Source: Proteobacteria bacterium UBA981 (GTDB lineage: Bacteria > Pseudomonadota > Gammaproteobacteria > Ga0077536). Taken from it: 64,000 nt of DNA. Within the stretch, counting starts at the first letter, position 1. Every line of letters starts with the position of its first letter. Positions 19,166-28,012 of this stretch are shown here, piece by piece. The notes under the pieces were generated by a model that searched no databases, was not told the DNA's origin, and was given only the letters and a program-made list of their open reading frames with translations. Position numbers and translations under genes: made by a program. Where the stretch lies: assembly GCA_002292285.1 (NCBI GenBank), contig DBBP01000035.1:62001-126000 (forward strand), in the 5' to 3' direction.

Positions 19166-20182
19166 CTAAAGCGTGCGGAGATACGCCATTAACGCTCGAA
19201 ACTCAGCGTCGTGTGTTTCGAAATAGTTGCCGAAATACGTGTGGCCATCGTTTAAGTTGCCGGTCCGTGATGTATCGAACTTCGATTTCGGTACGCCAGC
19301 CGGATAATCTTCTGCACGATACTTAAAGCCGATTTCATCAGGGAGGAATTCGCGGCTGCCGGTGAAAAACACGTCTGGGCGGGTATTCGGTCGAAGCAGA
19401 TGTGCAAGCGTCGGTACTGACCCATTGTGCAGGTAGGGGGCAGTCGCCCAGATACCGTTCAACGCCCGTGCTTTGTAGGATGCCGTCTTCGGTTCTGCTG
19501 ACATCTTCGAATCTGACGTCGAGTCACTATCAGCAGCGCCGCAGGTCTCGTCGTGCACTGCATCGGCCGGTTTCTGATTCGGACGTGTGCGCCAACGCCA
19601 ACACGTCGTGCCGCGGATGATATGCCCGGCCGCCGCCGCGTCAGTCCTAACGACCGAGACGACTGCATCTGTGAGCGCCTTCGCAGAAGGGCACGGTTCG
19701 GATGTGTTTTCGAACGCGCGGGTGCAAAAACCTACTGCCGCAGTCGAGTCAACGCCCATCACTTCGACCGGAATGGCATTCGATCGAACCCGCCGGGATG
19801 GGGCCTCACGGGTGATCGGAACGTGGCAACTCGAGCAGAGGAATTTCTCCGGCGTTTCGCCATGGAACAATTTTTTGCCGTATGCGACCTCTTCAACAGT
19901 GTCGTTTGTCGTAATAAACTTTTCGGGCGTCCATTGTGGTGACCACAAGGTTCGCAACAACGTTTCAAGTTTTCCAAGGTTGGGAATACGAACCGTAGAG
20001 CGAATACGGGGCTCAGCGTTCGACCCAGGCATTATTGTGAAGCGCCCAAAGACACCAAGCACTTCGCCTACGTTTCTGCCCAAAGCGCCCGTTGGATCAT
20101 TGCGGACTTTGCCATTCCATTGAATATAGTCGTGATGCGGCGCCTCCCATATAAACGGATAGCTGACGGGCGCATCGGCCAC
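19166..20182 (-). CDS. C-terminal half of a frameshifted RoxA/RoxB-like dihaem cytochrome
   Basis: This 338-residue segment carries the second haem site FLCSSCHVP and the block GIWATAPYLHNGSVPTL, which is typical of the C-terminal half of dihaem cytochrome c peroxidase-like and rubber-oxygenase (RoxA/RoxB) proteins. It has no signal peptide, no ribosome site before its GTG, and starts in the middle of a domain. Its frame is open upstream through VASGGASAPTEVADAPVSY and directly meets the end of the upstream frame (stop at 20212) in the -1 frame. The two were therefore one gene of about 650 residues. Either a one-base loss broke it or the sequence here has an error. See the entry at 20212 for the first half. 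Confidence 0.75.
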   Translation of the reverse strand: MADAPVSYPFIWEAPHHDYIQWNGKVRNDPTGALGRNVGEVLGVFGRFTIMPGSNAEPRIRSTVRIPNLGKLETLLRTLWSPQWTPEKFITTNDTVEEVAYGKKLFHGETPEKFLCSSCHVPITREAPSRRVRSNAIPVEVMGVDSTAAVGFCTRAFENTSEPCPSAKALTDAVVSVVRTDAAAAGHIIRGTTCWRWRTRPNQKPADAVHDETCGAADSDSTSDSKMSAEPKTASYKARALNGIWATAPYLHNGSVPTLAHLLRPNTRPDVFFTGSREFLPDEIGFKYRAEDYPAGVPKSKFDTSRTGNLNDGHTYFGNYFETHDAEFRALMAYLRTL

Positions 20183-20211
20183 CTCGGTCGGGGCACTCGC
20201 GCCACCGCTCG

Positions 20212-21126
20212 CTACCTTACTTCGTTGAGTATCGAATTGAAGGCATCCAGGCGGCCAAAACCGTAAGTCAACGAACCACCGCTGTTGCGCGAATTCCAGG
20301 TTTTTCTCTCTTCGACGATCGTACCCAGATCCGCTTTCAAGGCATCAGCGTCCTTAGATTTCTCTGGAACGAGCACGCATTCGTGCTCACCGGGCGATGC
20401 TGCCTCGGCGTATTTCTCGAGTACCTTTGAAGCGAAGCGGCTGTAGCGTTTGGGATCGCTGAGGGTCTGCTCCATCGCCATGACGAGCCCGTCCATCAGT
20501 GCCTCGAATTCTCCCATCGCCGGTGCACCTTCAATCAAATACTGCTTTCCTGCATAGTCAATCTGAGCGGTGTGACATGCTGCGCAATTCAATCCCAGCC
20601 ATTTTCCGGCGATGCCTTGGTGTACCTCGTCGCCATCGGGCGCGAACCGAACTTCGGGATGCGGATCGACTTCGGATGGGGCCGAATAACACACGTCGTC
20701 TTCCGTAAAGCCGATGGGCAGCCCGGCCCGGTTGGAATCAGAGTTGGCTGGAACCGGGATATAGCGCAGGCGGTCCATGTGGTCCGGGTCGAAAAAACGG
20801 CTCGCGATATCTGATTTAGAACGACCGAGGTGGCTGCAATATTGCGAGGTGACGGGGGCTCCAACACAACTCGGACGCTCCAATGCGAAGACCCAATCGT
20901 AGGGAATAAGCTGCGATCCCTGTGGGGTAAACCAGAACGTGTGCCGCTGGTCGGAATCCCAATTTTGCTCCAGATGCTCCCTGCCATCCGAGGCCGCTGC
21001 GGTATGTGTAAGTGAGGCTGCGACTAACAGCATGACGAGACCCCTAATTGCATGGGTCGAAACGCCTGAAGAACCGTCGTCGCTACCGTGCCGCGATGTA
21101 AATTGGCAACTCATTACATTAATCAT
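20212..21126 (-). CDS. N-terminal half of a frameshifted RoxA/RoxB-like dihaem cytochrome
   Basis: The first half of the broken gene. It starts MINVMSCQF at 21126 with AGGGGAC upstream, has a signal peptide (LVMLLVAASLTHTAAAS) and the first haem site LNCAACHTAQ. The last residues, YGFGRLDAFNSILNEV, are the point where family members continue without a break into the segment encoded in the other frame. The TAG at 20214-20212 ends it. The intact protein would be a periplasmic or secreted c-type cytochrome; RoxA/RoxB relatives cleave polyisoprene or other unsaturated chains, and simpler relatives reduce peroxide. Which of these applies is unclear. No slippery heptamer is visible at the junction (GAAGTAAGGTAG), so mutation or sequence error is likelier than programmed shifting. 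Confidence 0.75.
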   Translation of the reverse strand: MINVMSCQFTSRHGSDDGSSGVSTHAIRGLVMLLVAASLTHTAAASDGREHLEQNWDSDQRHTFWFTPQGSQLIPYDWVFALERPSCVGAPVTSQYCSHLGRSKSDIASRFFDPDHMDRLRYIPVPANSDSNRAGLPIGFTEDDVCYSAPSEVDPHPEVRFAPDGDEVHQGIAGKWLGLNCAACHTAQIDYAGKQYLIEGAPAMGEFEALMDGLVMAMEQTLSDPKRYSRFASKVLEKYAEAASPGEHECVLVPEKSKDADALKADLGTIVEERKTWNSRNSGGSLTYGFGRLDAFNSILNEVR

Positions 21127-21899
21127 CGTGTCCCCTGAAAGTCTTCGGTTAGCTATTTGAAAAGTGCGTCCCAATCTCTGATCGCTGCGACCGCCCCGGT
21201 GCGTAAAGTCTTAACGGGCAAGCTCGCACAATGCGTCGCGCGAACGCGCGTTCCAGCGCTTCTCTCGAACACGGGCCTAGTCAGCTCGCGGCGGCGTGAG
21301 TCGATGTTCATAATGCCATTCGAAATGGCCTGACATCCGCAACGAATTTCCTGTCACTTTCGGCGAACGGCCCGAACTTTCACCAGGCCTGCAGATCATC
21401 GTCAACTATGAAGCGAGTCCTGAAGCATCCATATGATTTCGAATGCACGTCGCGTCGCGTCACGTCAGTTGTTTGGTTGGGTTCGTGTGACCAGCGCGTT
21501 TACGCGCAATTTCCAAATACTGACCAATCATAGCGTTTTCCGACCCCGGTTCCGCAATATTCTCAAGATGGTTTCGGTAGTTGGCAGGCCCGGAGATACG
21601 CGAGTCGAGTTGCAATAGAAATATGGTGTTGCACCAGATGCCCAGCGTCAGCGTACTGCAGTCGCGATCGTTGCGCCGAATACATAGCACACAGTAGAGC
21701 CGTTCAAAGGCTCGCAGTAGCCGAATTACCGCCAAGGATTGACCGGACTTTGCGCGAGCCGCTGGCGCGGGCGAATTCGGGTATCCAAATACGTGCCCTT
21801 ATGGACGAAGCTGCGATACCCTTGCGACACAATGTCCATTAGTCATACCGGCGCGTCACGTGAACCTTGCGCCCCTGTTTAAAGTAAAAAGGACGTCAC
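21127..21899. other. 773-base stretch without a supported gene
   Basis: This gap separates the divergent cytochrome gene and fatty-acid oxidation gene, so it must hold both promoters. A small hairpin GCCATT-CGA-AATGGC lies at 21315-21329. An open frame on the minus strand (21460-21735) has no ribosome site and no recognisable motif, and I do not call it. Confidence 0.4.
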
Positions 21900-23990
21900 A
21901 TGACGGATTCGGTCTTATACACTCGAGATGGTGATCTCGGCATCGTTACGGTCAACAACCCACCAGTAAATGCGCTCTCACAGCACGTCCGTCTTGGTCT
22001 GAGTGAATGTTTCGCAACTGCAGCAGCAGACGACAGCATCGCAACTATTCTGATCTGTGCTGGCCGCACATTCATCGCCGGCGCCGATATCAGTGAATTC
22101 GACAAGCCAATGGGGCCACCTGATTTTCTCGAAACTCTGGCGATGATCGAGGATGCTGCGAAGCCGGTGGTCGCGGCCATTCACGGCACGGCCCTCGGCG
22201 GCGGGCTGGAAACGGCGTTGTGCTGTCACTTTCGCGTCGCGGTCCCGTCGGCACGCCTGGGCCTGCCAGAAGTTCTCCTCGGATTATTACCCGGAGCCGG
22301 TGGAACCCAACGACTGCCGCGCTTGATCGGTCCCGAAGCTGCGCTTGACGCCATCACCACTGGCACACCAATGAATAGCGCGGCCGCTCATGCAGCCGGC
22401 GTGGTCGATGCCATCGTCGATGAGCAAGGTTTGCTGGAAGGTGCGAAAGCGTTTGCGCGCGAAGTGGTTGCGACTGGCCAGCCGCTGACCAGGGTGCGCG
22501 ATCTGAACGACAAGGTAAGCGCTGTCGATCCGGCAATCTTTGTCGCCACGCGTAAGAAAGTCGCTCAAACGAAACGTGGTTTCGAAGCCCCGCTTAGCTG
22601 CATCGCCTGTGTCGAAGCGGCCTGTACGCTGCCATTCGACGAAGGGATGGCGCGCGAGCGCGAGCTGTTTCAGGGGCTGCGCGACAGTGTTCAGTCGGCC
22701 GCGCAGCGGCATATCTTTTTTGCGCAAAGAGCGGCCACAAAGGTCGACGATATGCCGGCCGACACGAAACCTCAGCGCATTGAACGCGTAGCGGTACTCG
22801 GGGCCGGAACGATGGGCGGTGGCATTGCGATGAACTTCGCGAATGTCGGCATTCCGGTCATCGTGCTTGAAACCGAGCAGGCGCTACTCGATAAGGGACT
22901 CGGCATCGTTCGAGACAACTATGAACGGACTGCGAAAAAAGGACGCTTGAGCAGCGCCGATGTCGAGCAACGGATGGGGCTGATCACGGGGACACTGGAC
23001 TACGCCGATCTCGCCGACGCCGATATGGTCATTGAGGCGGTGTACGAAAACATGGCGATAAAAAAAGAGGTGTTTGCAAAACTCGACGCGACCACGAAGG
23101 CTGAGTGTATTCTCGCAAGCAATACCTCGACTCTGGACGTCGACGAAATCGCGAGTGTGACCTCGCGCCCAGACAAGGTTATCGGCACGCACTTTTTCAG
23201 TCCCGCAAACGTGATGAAGCTGCTCGAGATCGTACGTGGCGCTAAAACGAGTCACGAAACTCTGGCGTCAACGCTGGCGGTGACCCGCAAGATCAACAAG
23301 GTCGGTGTCGTGGTCGGCGTGTGTGACGGCTTTGTAGGTAATCGCATGATTCATCGCTACGGCAGCCAGGCCAGCTATCTGCTGGAAGAAGGTTGCCTGC
23401 CGCACGAAGTTGACGCGCCGATTTACGATCTTGGTTTCGCCATGGGGCCGTTAACCATGTCCGATCTGGCCGGGCTTGATGTGGGATGGCGAATTCGTCA
23501 GGGCAAGGGCCTGCCGGCGAGTTTGCCGGCCGGCGAACGCTACTGCGAAATCTCGGATCGCATTTGCGAGATGGGTAGATTTGGACAGAAAACGGGTGAC
23601 GGTTTCTATCACTATGAGCCCGGTGATCGCAACGCGCACCGCGATCCGTCCATCGAACAACTCATCGTTGAGTATGCCCGGGAGAAAGGAATCGAAAGAC
23701 GCCAAATCCCGGCTAGCGAAGTGATTGAACGCCTTATGTACGCGCTGATTAACGAAGGCGCGTGGATACTTGAGGAGGGAATCGCTCAGCGCGCGAGCGA
23801 TATTGATGTCATCTACGTCTTTGGCTATGGCGTGCCGGCATTTTTAGGAGGGCCCATGTTTTATGCTGACCAAGTCGGTTTGGATACCGTCTATCGACGC
23901 GTTTGTGAATTCGCCGAAGCCGATCCGGCGTCGTGGAAGCCAGCACCGTTGCTAAAACGCCTGGCGGAAAGTGGCGGCACATTCAATTAA
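21900..23990 (+). CDS. Bifunctional enoyl-CoA hydratase / 3-hydroxyacyl-CoA dehydrogenase
   Basis: A 696-residue two-domain enzyme that hydrates enoyl-CoA and oxidises the resulting 3-hydroxyacyl-CoA with NAD in beta-oxidation. The crotonase part (1-280) has the oxyanion region FIAGADISEF, and Glu residues in GGGLETAL and LGLPEVLLGLLPGAGGTQR. The dehydrogenase part has the Rossmann motif VLGAGTMGGGIAMNFA (about residue 300) and the catalytic His in GTHFFSPANVMKLLEIV, followed by two C-terminal helical domains. It lacks a thiolase partner next to it and is nearer the peroxisomal/FadJ-like layout than to FadB of 729 residues. AAAAAGGACG precedes the start. It would serve acyl chains released by the oxygenase pathways around it. 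Confidence 0.93.
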   Translation: MTDSVLYTRDGDLGIVTVNNPPVNALSQHVRLGLSECFATAAADDSIATILICAGRTFIAGADISEFDKPMGPPDFLETLAMIEDAAKPVVAAIHGTALGGGLETALCCHFRVAVPSARLGLPEVLLGLLPGAGGTQRLPRLIGPEAALDAITTGTPMNSAAAHAAGVVDAIVDEQGLLEGAKAFAREVVATGQPLTRVRDLNDKVSAVDPAIFVATRKKVAQTKRGFEAPLSCIACVEAACTLPFDEGMARERELFQGLRDSVQSAAQRHIFFAQRAATKVDDMPADTKPQRIERVAVLGAGTMGGGIAMNFANVGIPVIVLETEQALLDKGLGIVRDNYERTAKKGRLSSADVEQRMGLITGTLDYADLADADMVIEAVYENMAIKKEVFAKLDATTKAECILASNTSTLDVDEIASVTSRPDKVIGTHFFSPANVMKLLEIVRGAKTSHETLASTLAVTRKINKVGVVVGVCDGFVGNRMIHRYGSQASYLLEEGCLPHEVDAPIYDLGFAMGPLTMSDLAGLDVGWRIRQGKGLPASLPAGERYCEISDRICEMGRFGQKTGDGFYHYEPGDRNAHRDPSIEQLIVEYAREKGIERRQIPASEVIERLMYALINEGAWILEEGIAQRASDIDVIYVFGYGVPAFLGGPMFYADQVGLDTVYRRVCEFAEADPASWKPAPLLKRLAESGGTFN

Positions 23991-24093
23991 AAAAACGGAC
24001 AGGTCGGTTGCGGCAGATTTCCTGCAGCTCGCAGCCGCGGGGATGTTCTAACGCTAGGTGAGAGAAACGGATTGCGACGCGACCGAAATCGAC

Positions 24094-24133
24094 ACCGCTG
24101 TCGAGCATTCAATTGCGAATGGCCGACAGCGGT
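24094..24133. terminator. 10-bp perfect inverted repeat between convergent genes
   Basis: ACCGCTGTCG and CGACAGCGGT pair perfectly across 20 bases between the convergent beta-oxidation gene and the second BVMO gene (ends at 23990 and 24142). It lacks a T tract on both strands. In layout it resembles the inverted repeat at 18093, although the sequence differs. A bidirectional transcript-end hairpin is the simplest reading. Confidence 0.5.
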
Positions 24134-24141
24134 ATTACGGA

Positions 24142-25977
24142 CTACTTAAGAATCAACCCTGCCAGCTCACCTTTTTCGCGCCACTTCTCTAACATGGCAT
24201 AGAAGGCAGGTCCGCCTTCACTGTAGTGCCCCTGCAAGAAACCGTCGCTACCCGACGCCTGACCTTCGGCGTTGTAATAGCCCGGCGTACAGTTGGCCAG
24301 GTATTCAGTCATCATGTTCGGTGCGTTAACCGTTTCCACCCATTCAGCTTCCGCCTCGACGGTCGTTTCAATCGATTTCAAATTGCGCGAATTGACTTCG
24401 CTAATGACCGCCGCAATATGCTTCGACTGATTGTCCAGCATGTAAGTGAAATTCGGTACGACACCGGTCTGGGTAAATCCCATGTGGAACATATTCGGAA
24501 ATCCATGACTTAAGAAGCCATGAAAGGTGCGCATGCCGGTGGCCCAATAATCCGCAAGCGTGAGACCGTCGCGCCCGTAAATTTCCAGATCCGCCTGCTT
24601 CGCATAGGTGGTCGTCCCGACTTCAAAACCGGTCGCAAAAATCAGGCAATCAACTTCGTACTCAACGCCATCGTAGACGACGCCCTTCTCGGTTACCTGG
24701 TCAACACCCTGACCATTGGTGTCGACGAGGGTTACGTTCGGACGATTAAAAGTGGGCAAAAATTCGTCGTTGAATGTCGGTCGTTTGCACCACGGTCGGT
24801 ACCACGGCTTAAGCGCCTCGGCAGTAGCAGGGTCGGAGACGGTCTGTTCGACTCTCGAGCGTGTTTTGTTCATTTTCTGGAAATCACTGATTTCCGCCAT
24901 GATGGCCATTTCTTCGTTACTCAAATCGGCACCTGGATTGTCTTCAAGCAGTTTGTTCAACGCTTTAAACAAGGCAGTCCAGCCGTCGTTGACGAGATCT
25001 TCGCCAGTCGGACTTCCAGATAAAATCGAGGAAAAATTATGATTGCGGTGGACCTGCCAGCCGGGTTCCAGTGATTTAGCCCACTCCGGGTCGGTCGGTT
25101 TATTGCGACGTTCGTCGATCGAGGAAGGCGTGCGCTGAAACACATAGAGCTGCTGCGCAGCTTCGCCGACGTGCGGCACGCTTTGGATGGAAGTGGCTCC
25201 GGTACCAATTACCGCGACGCGCTTATCAGCTAGTTTGTGCAGGTTGCCGCTAGAGTCTCCGCCGGTGTAGTTGTAGTCCCAGCGGCTGGTATGAAAGGTA
25301 TGTCCTTTGAAGGTTTCGACGCCGGGAATACCGGGTAATTTCGGGCGATTCAGTGAGCCACTCGAAATAATCACGTAGCGCGCGCGAAATGCGTCATTGC
25401 GATCGGTGTTGATCAGCCAAATGGCCTGCTCCTCATCCCAACGCATGTCGCCGACCTGCGTCTGGAAGCAGGTGCGCGGATACAGGTCGAAGTGCTTCCC
25501 AACCCGCTGAGCGTGTTCGAAGATTTCCGGCCCGAAGGAATACTTCTCCTTGGGTATGTAGCCGACTTCCTCAAGCAGGGGAAGATAGACGTATGACTCT
25601 ATATCGCATTGCGCGCCCGGATACCGATTCCAATACCAGGTCCCGCCGAAATCACCGGCCTTTTCGATGATCCGAAAATTAGTGATGCCTGCTTCCTGCA
25701 AGCGCGCGCCGATCAGCAAGCCACCGAAGCCACCACCGACAATCAATACTTCGAGATCTTCTTCGAGCGCTTCGCGTTCAATTGTTGACTCAATATACGG
25801 GTCGACTTTGAAGCGCTCCAGGTCACCCGTCACGTCGCGATACTGGAAAGCACCATTTTTTCGCAAGCGCTTTTCCCGCTCTGCATCGTACTTGCGGCGC
25901 AGTTCCTGTGGGTCGAACCCAAGTTCCTGGATACTCGGGATGCCGCCGGCATTGGACTCTGATGATGTTTGTGACAT
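24142..25977 (-). CDS. Flavin-dependent Baeyer-Villiger monooxygenase (second 611-residue paralogue)
   Basis: Same length and domain order as the BVMO at 5211, and most positions are identical by eye. The N-terminal IPSIQELGFDPQELRRKY segment is shared exactly. FAD motif IVGGGFGG, GGTWYWNRYPGAQCD, complete fingerprint FKGHTFHTSRWD and NADPH motif VIGTGATSIQ are all present. Differences cluster in the first 15 residues and in surface positions of the C-terminal half (for example LADYWATGMRTFHG against LTEYWDKGMRTYHG). AAGGAAGG precedes ATG 25977. It converges with the beta-oxidation gene. The pair probably arose by duplication and may accept different ketones. Confidence 0.93.
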   Translation of the reverse strand: MSQTSSESNAGGIPSIQELGFDPQELRRKYDAEREKRLRKNGAFQYRDVTGDLERFKVDPYIESTIEREALEEDLEVLIVGGGFGGLLIGARLQEAGITNFRIIEKAGDFGGTWYWNRYPGAQCDIESYVYLPLLEEVGYIPKEKYSFGPEIFEHAQRVGKHFDLYPRTCFQTQVGDMRWDEEQAIWLINTDRNDAFRARYVIISSGSLNRPKLPGIPGVETFKGHTFHTSRWDYNYTGGDSSGNLHKLADKRVAVIGTGATSIQSVPHVGEAAQQLYVFQRTPSSIDERRNKPTDPEWAKSLEPGWQVHRNHNFSSILSGSPTGEDLVNDGWTALFKALNKLLEDNPGADLSNEEMAIMAEISDFQKMNKTRSRVEQTVSDPATAEALKPWYRPWCKRPTFNDEFLPTFNRPNVTLVDTNGQGVDQVTEKGVVYDGVEYEVDCLIFATGFEVGTTTYAKQADLEIYGRDGLTLADYWATGMRTFHGFLSHGFPNMFHMGFTQTGVVPNFTYMLDNQSKHIAAVISEVNSRNLKSIETTVEAEAEWVETVNAPNMMTEYLANCTPGYYNAEGQASGSDGFLQGHYSEGGPAFYAMLEKWREKGELAGLILK

Positions 25978-26624
25978 GGGACCTTCCTTGCGTGAGCGAA
26001 ATGAGTTGCTGGAGCACAGAACGCTAAGGCGGGTGACCGAAGAAAGTCAAGGATGGGAGCTACGGCCGTGGTTCGGGTTCCCTGAACGGGACCTTCGAGT
26101 GACTTTACGCCGTCGAAATGCGTTCTAGATGACCACGAGGGTCGCGTCACGTAAATTTGCAGTCAAACGCAGCAAAATTCGACGACGGCATCACGTTGCA
26201 TATAGAGCTGACAAAGTAGCGAATACTTTCAGACAATGTTGCGGAACGTACCGATATTTGCGCAGCCCATGAACGTGACCGTTTTCCATCGAGCGTGCTT
26301 TTAAGCTCTAGTGGATTGATCTGAAAAGCGTTTTAGATCGGCGACGCCTTAGCCTTTGCGGTAATCCAGCTTGATAAGCCACAACGGCATAAATCGCTAT
26401 TATAAGAAAGCCATCTGTCCAAGAATGAACGGTAAACTCGGGGAGCGTGCTAAAGCTAAGGGCGATAATTAAGACTATGCGAAATAGACAGTTACTGAGA
26501 ATAATCGCACTGAATCAGCGAAACGCGCAACTTTGCCCATCGAGCGAACATTCGGGGGCACAGCTAGCGGGTACTAAATCTCCGCGCTTTTCTCTGGATG
26601 AGCCGGCCGCCAAACCCTCTCTCG
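25978..26624. other. Less GC-rich gap upstream of the sox promoter
   Basis: No gene with a start and ribosome site is visible. On the minus strand, 26308-26514 is open and translates to a hydrophobic stretch with two possible membrane helices (FLIIAIYAVVAY is one), but it has no ATG, GTG or TTG start. It could be a remnant of a small membrane protein gene. The base composition is more A/T-rich than in neighbouring genes. Confidence 0.4.
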
Positions 26625-26653
26625 TTGATCTTTCCTGAGGTGCTTCATATACT
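26625..26653 (+). promoter_or_regulatory. Sigma70-type promoter of the sox operon
   Basis: TTGATC (26625-26630) and TATACT (26648-26653) are separated by exactly 17 bases. This places the transcription start near 26660, at the edge of the G-rich inverted repeat described next, about 60 bases before soxC. It is a motif-based call; no transcript data are available. Confidence 0.6.
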
Positions 26654-26660
26654 CATTTCG

Positions 26661-26678
26661 TATACGGGTGGGGGTATA
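26661..26678. promoter_or_regulatory. CsoR/RcnR-type operator over the sox start site
   Basis: TATACGGGTGGGGGTATA is an inverted repeat of TATAC/GTATA flanking an 8-base G-rich core. Operators of CsoR-family repressors are of this kind: A/T-rich half-sites around a G or C run. It begins at the predicted start point of the promoter at 26625-26653, and the operon ends in a CsoR-family gene (33113), so autoregulation of the whole operon is likely. Confidence 0.6.
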
Positions 26679-26722
26679 TTTTCACACCACCGTCCGCCCT
26701 CCGGAATTGGGATCCCGCCGCC

Positions 26723-28012
26723 ATGACGTCACCTAAGCAGGCCCCAGGACGTATCGTCGCAGCCCCAACCGCCGTGCAAGCGCCTTCTCGACGTCGCTTT
26801 CTGCTCGGCGCGGCAGGTACGGCCTCGGCCGCCGCGCTGTCTGCCAAAGCGACAGCTGGCGATCTCGCTGTGCCCGCCTGGTCGCGTGTACTCGGCCAGC
26901 CGGTAGCAGCGAATCCGTATGGTTTGCCGTCACCCTTCGAAGCCAACATCATTCGCCGCCAAAGTCCGGGACTCACGCGAACAAACGAATCTTCTATCGC
27001 ATTCGCACCGCTGCAGAATTTATTCGGTGTGATCACGCCTAATGGTCTGCACTTCGAACGCGATCATGCGGGACGACCTGAGATCGACCCACAGCAACAT
27101 CGTCTGCTCATCCACGGTCTGGTTGGGCAACCGAAAATCTACGCCATGGACGATGTCATGCGGTTGCCTTCGGTATCACGCATACATTTTCTGGAATGCG
27201 GCGCGAACACAGGCATGGAATGGGGCAATGTCGCGGTGCCGACAGTGCAGTTCACCCACGGTATGGTGTCGGGCGCGGAATACACCGGAGTATTGCTCTC
27301 CACGGTATTGGAAGACGTTGGCATCGACCTCAAGCGGGCGCGCTATATTCTCGCCGAAGGCGCGGACGGTGCCAGCCTCACGCGCACCATTCCGATCGCG
27401 ATGGCGCTTGATGACGCACTGCTGGTGTATGGCCAAAATGGCGAAATGCTGCGGCCGGAGAACGGCTATCCGCTGCGCCTGATCGTGCCTGGGGTGCAGG
27501 GCGTGTCGAGCGTGAAATGGCTGCGGCGACTTGAAATCGGCGATCAGCCCTGGCACACCCGCGAAGAAACTCTGCACTACAGTGACCTCATGCCAGACGG
27601 TTCAAGTCGGCAGTTCACCTGGATTCAGGAAGCGAAATCAGTCATCACCTCGCCGTCCGGTGGCATGACCCTCCTCGACCCCGGTACTTATTATGAACTC
27701 ACCGGTCTCGCCTGGTCTGGCCGTGGGCGTATCAAGCGTGTCGATATTTCGACTGACGGTGGGCGCACTTGGCGAACTGCGCAACTGCAAGACCCCGTCG
27801 CGAGTAAAGCACTCACCAGATTTCGCGCGGACTGGGTCTGGGACGGCAACCCGGCCTTGCTCCAAAGTCGCTGTGTAGACGAGACCGGCTACGTTCAGCC
27901 AGCGCTGAAACAACTGCGCGAAGTACGCGGAACACGATCGATCTACCACAACAACGCCATCCAGACCTGGCAAGTTCTGGCCAGCGGCGAGGTGCGCAAT
28001 GTGCAGACTTGA
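26723..28012 (+). CDS. soxC: Sulfite dehydrogenase-like molybdoprotein SoxC
   Basis: SoxC is the molybdenum subunit of sulfane dehydrogenase SoxCD, which oxidises the SoxY-bound sulfane sulfur in the periplasm. The 429-residue protein opens with a Tat signal (APSRRRFLLGAAG) for folded export. The molybdenum-ligating Cys is in HFLECGANTG, as in sulfite oxidase, and the C-terminal dimerisation domain (STDGGRTWRTAQL) is present. Its stop overlaps the soxD start by 14 bases. It is the first gene of soxCDYZAXB and lies 45 bases after the operator. The ribosome site is poor (GGGATCCCGCCGCC), which may lower its translation. With SoxCD, thiosulfate can be oxidised fully to sulfate without sulfur globules. 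Confidence 0.95.
   Translation: MTSPKQAPGRIVAAPTAVQAPSRRRFLLGAAGTASAAALSAKATAGDLAVPAWSRVLGQPVAANPYGLPSPFEANIIRRQSPGLTRTNESSIAFAPLQNLFGVITPNGLHFERDHAGRPEIDPQQHRLLIHGLVGQPKIYAMDDVMRLPSVSRIHFLECGANTGMEWGNVAVPTVQFTHGMVSGAEYTGVLLSTVLEDVGIDLKRARYILAEGADGASLTRTIPIAMALDDALLVYGQNGEMLRPENGYPLRLIVPGVQGVSSVKWLRRLEIGDQPWHTREETLHYSDLMPDGSSRQFTWIQEAKSVITSPSGGMTLLDPGTYYELTGLAWSGRGRIKRVDISTDGGRTWRTAQLQDPVASKALTRFRADWVWDGNPALLQSRCVDETGYVQPALKQLREVRGTRSIYHNNAIQTWQVLASGEVRNVQT

Noticed and set aside
21460..21735. 91-residue minus-strand open frame
   Set aside because: No ribosome site, no recognisable domain, atypical Cys and Arg content.
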